From Granulicella sp. (GTDB taxonomy: Bacteria; Acidobacteriota; Terriglobia; Terriglobales; Acidobacteriaceae), in the NCBI GenBank assembly GCA_003133205.1, contig PKWK01000352.1, forward strand, positions 2,107 through 9,631: a DNA stretch of 7,525 bases, in the 5' to 3' direction. Positions 1 through 6,182 of this stretch are shown piece by piece. How positions within the stretch are numbered: position 1 is the first letter of the stretch; each line of letters begins with the position of its first letter. Below the pieces are notes generated by a model, which made no database searches, was not told where the DNA came from, and saw only the letters and a list, made by a program, of their open reading frames with translations. A program made the position numbers and the translations under genes.

Positions 1-687
1 CCGGACCAGCCCTCGACCGAGGAGTTGGAGTTGTTCCTCGCCATGATGGGCCACTTCGGCGCGCAGACCGGATATCCCGCGCTGCATGTCACCGTGACGA
101 ATGCCGCCGGTATGACGAACGATGGATCCAGGGACTACCTGGTGATGGGCGTGGCGGACGACCAGCCCGCATTGAAGATGCTGAACGGGTCCCTGCCGGT
201 CGGGGTCGATGAGGGGGGACTGCATATTCACGACACGCGGGGATTTTTTGACCGTGCGGCGTGGTGGCGTGTCCGGGGCTCGGACCGTATGCAGCAGGGA
301 CAGTTGGAGACGGAGGGTGGTCTGCCGGACGCGTTGATCGAAGGGATCGAGTGGCCTGCCCGATCGAACCGCTCGGTGGTGGTGGTCGTACTGCGGGATC
401 AGGCAGCGATTTCGGGCTTTCTTTCGGCCTTCCTGGGGGCGTCGCAATCGTCCAGCATCTCGCAGTCGATGAGCGTGCTGCATGGCGCGGAGTTCACCTC
501 CTACCGGGTCGGCAGTGACGCTTACCGGGTGGGCGATATCTCGCCGCTGATGCGCGTGACGATTATCTTCCAGGAGTTTCCGTGGCTGATCGCGATTGTG
601 GCGGTGGCCTTCTGCTTCCTGATGGCGGCGTTGATGCAGGCGAAGCTTCGGCGGCGCGCGCGGGAACGGCTCCAGGGTATGGAATGA
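1..687 (+). CDS. bcsB: BcsB, cellulose synthase regulatory/periplasmic subunit (C-terminal part; 5' end outside window)
   Basis: The reading frame is open from base 1 to the TGA at 685-687 (228 codons), so the gene starts upstream. BcsB is the periplasmic, membrane-anchored partner of the synthase BcsA and helps carry the growing glucan chain across the periplasm. The visible part fits the C-terminal third of the family. It opens with the PDQPS...F-x-G-A-Q-T-G-Y-P-A-L-H-V segment typical of BcsB. Near the end it has the S-Y-R-V-G-x-D-A-Y-R-V-G stretch that precedes the membrane anchor. A single hydrophobic helix follows (about bases 583-642, from WLIAIVAVAF), and then a strongly basic tail (KLRRRARERL), as expected for a C-terminal anchor with a cytoplasmic end. 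No frameshift or stop interrupts it. BcsA should lie just upstream. The identification rests on remembered family motifs and on the adjacent bcsC. Confidence 0.9.
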   Translation, partial: PDQPSTEELELFLAMMGHFGAQTGYPALHVTVTNAAGMTNDGSRDYLVMGVADDQPALKMLNGSLPVGVDEGGLHIHDTRGFFDRAAWWRVRGSDRMQQGQLETEGGLPDALIEGIEWPARSNRSVVVVVLRDQAAISGFLSAFLGASQSSSISQSMSVLHGAEFTSYRVGSDAYRVGDISPLMRVTIIFQEFPWLIAIVAVAFCFLMAALMQAKLRRRARERLQGME

Positions 688-715
688 TTCCTCCCATTCA
701 AGTCAGCCGGCTCAA

Positions 716-746
716 GTGACCCGCAACGCGGAAGGGGAGCGGTCAC
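716..746 (+). other. Possible stem-loop, 29 bases after the bcsB stop
   Basis: GTGAC (716-720) can pair with GTCAC (742-746). Inside it, CCGC (721-724) can pair with GCGG (728-731) around an AAC loop. This could be an RNA 3' structure that protects the bcsAB part of the message, or part of a leader for bcsC. No U-tract follows, so it is not a standard intrinsic terminator. Pairing was found by eye, without energy calculation. Confidence 0.35.
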
Positions 747-807
747 CTGTTCGCCGCTCTGCGTCTCCCAGCTGCAGGCTTGGATCCCACAAATAGAACT
801 CAAATAA

Positions 808-839
808 GCCGATTGGATGGGTTAGGCACCCAATCAGGC
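808..839 (+). other. Possible stem-loop in the bcsB-bcsC gap
   Basis: GCCGATTGG (808-816) pairs with CCAATC (830-835) plus GGC (837-839), with one bulged A at 836 and a 13-base loop. An alternative inner pairing, GGGT with ACCC, is also possible within the loop region. The nine potential pairs make this the strongest hairpin of the gap. Found by eye only; the function is unknown. Confidence 0.4.
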
Positions 840-849
840 GAAGAGAAAT

Positions 850-876
850 TCCGGTTATTTGGGAAACGTCCCCGGA
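850..876 (+). other. Possible stem-loop with GGATATCC palindrome at its 3' edge
   Basis: TCCGG (850-854) can pair with CCGGA (872-876) over a 17-base loop that itself contains GGG and CCC able to compete for pairing. The TCCCC at 869-873 could alternatively pair with GGGGA at 921-925, which would cover the purine tract upstream of bcsC. This is a hypothesis from base complementarity alone. Confidence 0.25.
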
Positions 877-920
877 TATCCTCAAGTTGTTGTGTCCGGA
901 GGCAAAAACCACAATACATA

Positions 921-927
921 GGGGAGG
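921..927 (+). promoter_or_regulatory. Shine-Dalgarno-like GGGGAGG without a start codon at the usual distance
   Basis: GGGGAGG is a near-perfect anti-16S complement, but no ATG, GTG or TTG lies 5-12 bases downstream in any frame. The nearest non-standard codon in the bcsC frame is CTG at 944, and the ATG cluster of bcsC is more than 70 bases away. It may be a standby or decoy site, part of an RNA fold, or chance. Confidence 0.3.
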
Positions 928-1000
928 AAAAAGCGGTAGTCTTCTGGTACGGTCGCAGTATCAAACTTGGTTCCTGTTGGTGTCGGGCAGCGCGCAGACA

Positions 1001-4000
1001 ATGATGATGATGAAAACGTGTGTAATCCGGCTCTGGGCTCCCACAATTTTACTTGTCGGCATGACCCTGAGCGCGTCTGGAGTTGGACTGGAAGCGCAAG
1101 TTTCTCAGCCCGCGACGACGTCCCAATCCGCGACGCCCACCCCCACATCACAAGATCAGAAGGCGCAACTGCAGCAGGCGGCCAAACTCGCCGAGGCAGG
1201 GAAGTATGCTGCGGCGATGGTGATTTATCGCCGGGTCCTGGGGACCCACCCTCCGGCGGGCGACTTGGCGTTGGCGTACTACGACGCGGAGTCGGCGACC
1301 GAAGATGGCCGACCCCACTCAGTTGCCGGCCTGCGCGCGCTGGTCGAGAAGTATCCGGCCGATTCGCGATACCAGATTGCGCTGGGGCGCGTTTTGACTT
1401 ACAGCCCAGCCACGCGAGAGGAGGGGCGGAAGTACCTCGCCGGCTTCCCCAAGGACCAACAGGCAGCGGCCGCACTGCGCCAGTCGCTGGTGTGGGATGC
1501 GGCAAACCCGGCGGTGGCTCCGCAAATTCGGGCATACCTGGCGACGCATCAGGATCCACAACTTGCCGCGGTGATGCAGATGACGCAGGGACCGTCGAGC
1601 GCGACTGCCCCCGCAGCACCGGCGCAGATTCCAAGCCGAACGGCGAGCCCGGATGGACCGACGTCGAGCACCCCGGCGGTGGAAGCAGCGCAGGTTTCTG
1701 CGGTAGCGGCACAACCGATTCCTATCCGCCCGGCGGTGCCTGTACCGTCTCCAAGCACGCCGGTTGCCAGTGCCCCGACGGTGGCGGTTGCAACAGCCCC
1801 CGCAGCAGTCGAACAGACTCCGAGCCGGGTGGCACCACCTGCGCCCAATGGAACCGCGGATGTGTCTGTTGCCCGTACCCGGGCCGCGGCCGAGACTGCG
1901 GCTTACCAGGCGCTTAACGCGAATCGGATCGACGAGGCGGAGACACGCTTCAAGGCAATCCTGGCCGGCGAGCCGGGGGACTCGAAGGCCCTCGCAGGAA
2001 TGGGCTATGTCCGCATGCAGCAGGGCAATTTTCTGGGCGCTATTAGCTTCCTCGAGCGGGCAAAGCTGAACAACTCGGACGATAAGGGGCTGGCGGCAGC
2101 CCTGGATACAGCGCGCTTCTGGTTCATCATGGGCGAGGGGCAGCAATCCCTCAACGAGAACGATCTGACCACGGCAGAAAAGCGCTACCGAGCGGCGCTG
2201 GCGCTTCGCCCCGATAGCCCGGAGGCGCTGGAGGGACTGGGCGGTACGCTCTTGAAGGCGCAGCAGCCGGGGCCGGCAATTCCGATCTTCGAGCACGCAG
2301 TGGAGGCTCAGCCTGCTTCTACCGGCGGTTGGCGTGACCTGTTGATCGCGCAGCTTCAGGCCGGAAATGCGCCCTCGGCTCTGGCAACTGACAAGCGGAT
2401 TCCGGCAGCGACCCATGGCCAACTCATGAACGACCCATTGTTTCTGCAGGCGCTGGCGTCCGCTTACGTCGCAGTGGGGCGCAGCGGGGACGCGCAGACA
2501 ACACTGGAGAGCGCTCTGAAGCTTCCTTTTTCCGCGGACGCGAAGGGTCTCAAGATCGATATGAAGGTCCAGCTTGGCGGTCTTCTGGTTACAGCGAACC
2601 ACCTCGATCGGGCTGCGGAGCTGTTCCAGCAGGTGCTTGCGGAGGATCGCGGAAACACCTCGGCTTGGCAGGCGCTGGTACGGGTTCAGCACGCGATGGG
2701 CCACAACCAGGAGGCTCTGCAGACGGTGGAGAGCATGCCTCCGGAAACGTCGGCGGCGGCGATGCGCGACCCCGGATTCGAAGTTACCGTGGCATCGATT
2801 TATCAAGCCGAGAAGAAGCTGGACGAGGCACAGGCCCTGCTGCAAAAAGTAGCGACACAACAGACCAACGCGGGACAGAAGCCGTCGCCTGCGCTCGAGG
2901 TACAGCTCGCCGGTGTTTACATCGACCGCGGCACTCCGCAGTTTGCCTACCCGGTTTATCAGCAGGTGATTGCGGAGAATCCTGACCGTGCAGATGCGTG
3001 GGCCGGATTGCTCTCAGCTTTGCATCTGACCGGCCACGACAAGGAAGCGGTTGCCCAGCTCAAGTCGGCTCCGGCCTCGGTGCGCGCACAACTTGAGAAC
3101 AACCCGGGCTATCTGCAAACGATGGCGTCGGTGTATGAAGCTCTGGGCCGGTCACGCGAAGCCACGATGTTCCTGGGGCGGGTCGAGCAGGGTTATGCGG
3201 CGCAGCGCAGTGCTCCGCCTTCGGACGTGGAGATTCAGAATGCGTGGCTGCTCTACAACGGGATGGACGACGCCGGACTTTACCGCCAGTTGATGAGCAT
3301 CGGTGGGCGGACCGATTTGACCACTGAGCAGCGGCGAACGGCGCAAACCATCTGGACGAACTGGGCGGTGCGTCGCGCGAATCAGGCAGCCGCGGTCGGG
3401 GATTCGCGACGCGCGCTGGCGATTCTGAATGCGGCAACGCGTGCGTTCCCGGACAATTCCACGGCGATCAAGGCGCTGGCTCTGGGATACTCCCAGGCCG
3501 GACAGCCGCACCAGGCGGTGGCGATTTACAAGGCGCAGAATATGGCTTCTGCGAGCGCCGCCGATTACGGTGCCGCCGTCGGCGCCGCGCTGGCCGATGG
3601 GGATAGCAAGGATGCCGAGATTTGGCTGCGCTATGCGCTGGCTGCTTATCCGGCTGACCCGCAGATCCTGATCCTCGGCGCGAAGTTCGAACAGGCGCGC
3701 GGAGATACGGCTCGCGCCATCAAGTACTATCGCGCGTCGCTGAAGGCGATGCCGCCAGCGACTCCCGCTTCGAGGCTGGCAGCGGAGTTGGGAATACCCG
3801 GGCCATCGGCTCCGCTGACCCTTCCCAGCGCGGACCAGCCACAAGCGCTCTCCGTCCTGCTTGCCCCAGGAGCCGCAGATTCGACTTCGTCGGGCGGCGT
3901 GCAGGCCGAACCGTATCTGCCGAGCTATGGCAATCAGGCCCCATTGCCTCCATATGACGGAATGAGCCGAGTTGTACCGCCGTACATGACCAACCCTGAC

Positions 4001-6151
4001 GGCGGCAAAACGAACGATAGCGCGGAGCAAGCCGGGGCAGGACCGGCCCCTTCGCCAGCGATTCAGCCGGCGTCTCCGAGCGGTCTGGCGTCCGCTACCA
4101 ACCCGCCACCACAGGCAGCGCCCCAGGCCCCGAAGGCCTCGCAATCCAGCGGGTCTGGCGGGGAAGTTTACAGCCCGTATGTCGCCTATGTTGCTCCACC
4201 ACCGCCGACGCCAGCAATCACGGATAAACGGGTGGGCAACACCGCCGCCGTCGCGGTACAGCTTGGCAACGACGCGCCCCATCCTGAGCAGCCGCAGACA
4301 GAGATGACGGACGTTTTGCCGACAGCACGCTATGCACCGAGCGCACGCGCAGACCGTGCGGCCGCCGCTCAGCCCGACGTTGCTGCTGCGCGAGCGGCGC
4401 GCATCCGGCGCTTGCAGGCAGACTCCGATGCCGCCGCCCGAACAGGGCAAAGCAATCCCCCGCCTGAGGACTCGATCACAGCGACCACGCAGAATGCGCA
4501 ATACACGACCCAACCGCAGGTTGCCCAGCCATCCACCGTGCCCGGAGGCCATCTTGGCAACATTCCCGACACGGGCACCCAGCAGTATCCGCAGCCACGT
4601 ACCCCGCCCGGGGCGAGCAGCCAGACCACCATGCCCCGCAGTCGGCCGGTTCCGCGGACGCCCGCGTCAGCCCCGGTGGCAATACCTCCCGCAGCAGCAC
4701 GCGAACCGGCCGTGCCTCAGCCACCCCCGGTTGCACCGGCCCCGTCCGTTGCAACAAGTCCTGCTGCGGTCACCCCGGGTGTGACCCAGTCCTATCCGAC
4801 AATCGGGCCAGCGTATCCCCTTGCGCCTCCACCTACCGACGCCGAGCTGAGGGCTCGCAATTTGCCGGCGCTGCTTGGATACTTTGAGGCCCAGCCGCCC
4901 ATTCCGCTGACGCCACGCCAGCAGGCGGAGAGCGAACTGGCCTCGCTGGAGGGATCGTACAGCGGATGGCTCGGCGCGACTGGAATCGGGCGGTATCGCG
5001 GCGGAACATTGGGGCTAGACCGCCTCTATGATGTCGAGGCTCCGGCTGAGGCGTCGGCCGTGATCGGGAAGTCTGTGCGGCTCACCGCGGTTGCGCTGCC
5101 GGTGTTTCTGAACTCCGGCGTGTTCAACACCTCCAGCTTCAGCACCAGCTACGTTCCTTACCTCGGCACGCTTCCAGCCAACACCGCGAATCCTCCCGCG
5201 CAGCAGTTTTCCAATGGAATTGGCGGCGAGCTTCAACTGGCAACGAAGAACAGCGGGCTGGCCGTCGGCTATACGCCCTACGAATTTCTGGTGCGCAATG
5301 TGACCGGCCGCTTCCGCCTGAGCACACTCGACGGCCATGTTTCGTTCTACGGCGAGCGCGAGCCGGTAAAGGACACGCAGCTCTCGTACGCGGGTTTGCG
5401 CGATCCTGGCGTGTCGTCTTCCGGCTCGGGCCCGATCTGGGGCGGCGTCATTTCCACTACCGGCGGCGTGCGGATCGATCTTGGAAGCGGCGCGTCCAGC
5501 TTTTACATCTCCGGTGAAGGCGGCGTGCTCACCGGCCAGCACGTCCTCGATAACAACCGGTCCCAGGGTGCGATTGGTGCAAATTTCCGCGCGGGGAACT
5601 GGCCCAGCTACGGAAGCCTGACCCTTGGCGCTAGTCTTTCCGGCATGCATTTTGCCTACAACGAAGTGGGGTTGACCTACGGCCAGGGCGGCTACTTTAG
5701 CCCCACCTACTACTTCCTCGCGTCGGTGCCAGTCAACTTCAGCGGGCACTATAAGGCGAATTTCCACTACCTCATCACGGGCGCGCTCGGCGTCCAGACC
5801 TTTGAGCAGGATGAGGCGCCATTTTATCCGCTGGATCCCGCGCTCCAGAGTAGTTTTGTGCCCGCCAACGGTGTGCCCTGCACCGCGGCACAGATCCCCT
5901 CGTATCACTGCGGCGAGTATCCGGTCATGGTCACGACCGGCTTTAACTATTCGACCAATGCGCAAGCCTCGTACCGCTTCGTCGAGCACTGGTATGGCGG
6001 TGGCTTCCTCTCCGCAAACAATTCGAACAACTACAACACTGTCTCGGCCGGGTTTTTCTTCCGATACGTCTTCCGGGCGCAGCACTCCCCGGAAGGCTAT
6101 CCTGCGGGCCTGTTTCAGATCGATGGCATCCGCCCGCTTCAGATCCCATAA
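1001..6151 (+). CDS. bcsC: BcsC, outer-membrane cellulose exporter with periplasmic TPR scaffold (1716 aa)
   Basis: BcsC carries cellulose from the BcsA-BcsB complex through the periplasm and out through the outer membrane. Order of parts: signal peptide (residues 1 to about 26-32, basic start then LWAPTILLVGMTLSAS); TPR-like block (about 55-197); Pro/Ala/Val/Thr linker (198-290); long TPR block (about 296-917); low-complexity linker (about 931-1279); then a pre-barrel helix and C-terminal barrel domain (about 1304-1691). The barrel shows family hallmarks: GxxRxGxLGLDRLYDVEAP-like entry, GYFSPTYYF followed by VPVNF, and a last strand ending FFFRYVF. E. coli BcsC is about 1157 residues, so this one is enlarged mainly by the linkers. 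The start is set at the first of four in-frame ATG codons because the signal peptide follows directly. The frame is open further back to TTG 887, but that adds an implausible 38 residues. No strong ribosome site sits directly upstream. A 25-residue tail follows the last strand, and the mature protein has only two cysteines (1627, 1637). Confidence 0.93.
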   Translation: MMMMKTCVIRLWAPTILLVGMTLSASGVGLEAQVSQPATTSQSATPTPTSQDQKAQLQQAAKLAEAGKYAAAMVIYRRVLGTHPPAGDLALAYYDAESATEDGRPHSVAGLRALVEKYPADSRYQIALGRVLTYSPATREEGRKYLAGFPKDQQAAAALRQSLVWDAANPAVAPQIRAYLATHQDPQLAAVMQMTQGPSSATAPAAPAQIPSRTASPDGPTSSTPAVEAAQVSAVAAQPIPIRPAVPVPSPSTPVASAPTVAVATAPAAVEQTPSRVAPPAPNGTADVSVARTRAAAETAAYQALNANRIDEAETRFKAILAGEPGDSKALAGMGYVRMQQGNFLGAISFLERAKLNNSDDKGLAAALDTARFWFIMGEGQQSLNENDLTTAEKRYRAALALRPDSPEALEGLGGTLLKAQQPGPAIPIFEHAVEAQPASTGGWRDLLIAQLQAGNAPSALATDKRIPAATHGQLMNDPLFLQALASAYVAVGRSGDAQTTLESALKLPFSADAKGLKIDMKVQLGGLLVTANHLDRAAELFQQVLAEDRGNTSAWQALVRVQHAMGHNQEALQTVESMPPETSAAAMRDPGFEVTVASIYQAEKKLDEAQALLQKVATQQTNAGQKPSPALEVQLAGVYIDRGTPQFAYPVYQQVIAENPDRADAWAGLLSALHLTGHDKEAVAQLKSAPASVRAQLENNPGYLQTMASVYEALGRSREATMFLGRVEQGYAAQRSAPPSDVEIQNAWLLYNGMDDAGLYRQLMSIGGRTDLTTEQRRTAQTIWTNWAVRRANQAAAVGDSRRALAILNAATRAFPDNSTAIKALALGYSQAGQPHQAVAIYKAQNMASASAADYGAAVGAALADGDSKDAEIWLRYALAAYPADPQILILGAKFEQARGDTARAIKYYRASLKAMPPATPASRLAAELGIPGPSAPLTLPSADQPQALSVLLAPGAADSTSSGGVQAEPYLPSYGNQAPLPPYDGMSRVVPPYMTNPDGGKTNDSAEQAGAGPAPSPAIQPASPSGLASATNPPPQAAPQAPKASQSSGSGGEVYSPYVAYVAPPPPTPAITDKRVGNTAAVAVQLGNDAPHPEQPQTEMTDVLPTARYAPSARADRAAAAQPDVAAARAARIRRLQADSDAAARTGQSNPPPEDSITATTQNAQYTTQPQVAQPSTVPGGHLGNIPDTGTQQYPQPRTPPGASSQTTMPRSRPVPRTPASAPVAIPPAAAREPAVPQPPPVAPAPSVATSPAAVTPGVTQSYPTIGPAYPLAPPPTDAELRARNLPALLGYFEAQPPIPLTPRQQAESELASLEGSYSGWLGATGIGRYRGGTLGLDRLYDVEAPAEASAVIGKSVRLTAVALPVFLNSGVFNTSSFSTSYVPYLGTLPANTANPPAQQFSNGIGGELQLATKNSGLAVGYTPYEFLVRNVTGRFRLSTLDGHVSFYGEREPVKDTQLSYAGLRDPGVSSSGSGPIWGGVISTTGGVRIDLGSGASSFYISGEGGVLTGQHVLDNNRSQGAIGANFRAGNWPSYGSLTLGASLSGMHFAYNEVGLTYGQGGYFSPTYYFLASVPVNFSGHYKANFHYLITGALGVQTFEQDEAPFYPLDPALQSSFVPANGVPCTAAQIPSYHCGEYPVMVTTGFNYSTNAQASYRFVEHWYGGGFLSANNSNNYNTVSAGFFFRYVFRAQHSPEGYPAGLFQIDGIRPLQIP
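1592..1870 (+). other. Linker 1 of BcsC (Pro/Ala/Val/Ser/Thr-rich, about 93 residues)
   Basis: Residues 198-290 of BcsC have no TPR signature and consist almost wholly of P, A, V, S, T with scattered Q. Examples are the runs PAVPVPSPSTPVASAP and TAPAAVEQTP. It is probably disordered in the periplasm and separates the small N-terminal TPR block from the main one. Many BcsC proteins have a continuous TPR superhelix, so a break here would give the N-terminal block freedom to move. The disorder is inferred from composition. Confidence 0.75.
2330..3310 (+). repeat. Three-copy TPR super-repeat inside BcsC (111-112 residue period)
   Basis: Three copies of one composite unit of about three TPRs begin at Trp residues 444, 556 and 667 (codons at 2330, 2666, 2999; spacing 336 and 333 bases). 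Each copy reads W-x2-L...G...A, then a Pro-containing loop. Next comes an (N/R)-(D/N)-P-x-(F/Y) turn (codons at 2429, 2765, 3098), followed by A-S-x-Y and G/K-R/K-x3-A. A third helix pair has the pattern (V)-x-(I/V)-Q-x-(A/G), such as KVQLGG, EVQLAG and EIQNAW. The third copy has diverged at its end. This is a protein-level repeat from internal duplication, not a DNA repeat; the copies differ at many codons. Confidence 0.8.
3791..4837 (+). other. Linker 2 of BcsC (about 350 residues, low complexity)
   Basis: Residues about 931-1279 lie between the last TPR and the barrel domain. They are rich in P, A, Q, S and T and lack TPR spacing. Three textures stand out. Tyr-Pro clusters occur near residues 970-1000 and 1056-1070 (EPYLPSY, PLPPYDG, VPPYMTNP, VYSPYVAYVAPPPP). 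An Ala/Arg-rich, probably helical stretch covers about 1113-1148 (AAARAARIRRLQADSDAAAR). A final PPPVAPAPS-type stretch leads into the pre-barrel region. It probably spans the periplasm between the TPR scaffold and the outer membrane, as inferred from composition and position. Confidence 0.75.
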
Positions 6152-6182
6152 CGATCGTTGCCGGGTGAAAGAGAAATTGTCC

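Larger units (their letters stand above)
688..1000. other. 313-base gap between bcsB and bcsC, no gene seen; possible structured leader
   Basis: No open frame here has a plausible start, ribosome site and protein-like composition. The frame of bcsC stays open back to about 887, but that stretch does not look like a signal peptide or a BcsC N-terminus. The gap is long for neighbours in one operon and holds three possible stem-loops and a GGGGAGG purine tract, listed separately. No T-run follows any hairpin, so none resembles an intrinsic terminator. A promoter could lie here; the best guess (TTGTTG at 887-892 and CACAAT at 910-915, 17 bases apart) matches the sigma-70 consensus poorly. Confidence 0.6.

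Noticed and set aside
825..839. Sigma-54 type GG...GC promoter elements
   Set aside because: The GG-to-GC spacing is off by one and the flanking TGGCAC/TTGC consensus is missing; the bases are better explained by the hairpin at 808-839.
840..960. Possible c-di-GMP-I (GEMM) riboswitch before bcsC, prompted by GGCAAAAACC at 901-910 and GGTAG at 935-939
   Set aside because: The conserved core pieces (GGCAAACC, then GACGCAAAGCC, then a GGTAGCC-type tetraloop-receptor side) are not present in order, and the spacing does not fit.
887..1000. Extended N-terminus of BcsC from the TTG at 887
   Set aside because: The added 38 residues have no family look and would push the signal peptide inward; the ATG cluster at 1001 is followed at once by a good signal sequence.
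1319..2860. Long minus-strand open frame opposite bcsC (also 3152-4552 and 5015-6184)
   Set aside because: These are open because of GC-rich codon bias on the opposite strand. Their translations are Arg-rich without domains, and the plus-strand frame is clearly coding.
1001..6151. Repetitive DNA in bcsC that might be a tandem DNA repeat or CRISPR-like array
   Set aside because: The repetition is at the protein level (TPRs and Pro/Ala linkers). Codons differ between copies, and there are no identical direct repeats with regular spacers.
6150..6159. Ten-base palindrome AACGATCGTT at the bcsC stop
   Set aside because: It is short, includes the stop codon, has no T-run, and is expected by chance often enough that it supports neither a terminator nor an operator.
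5802..6182. Upstream extension of the alpha/beta hydrolase frame into bcsC
   Set aside because: The frame is open for 127 codons but overlaps the coding barrel end of bcsC, and the translation there is Arg/Ser-rich shadow sequence.
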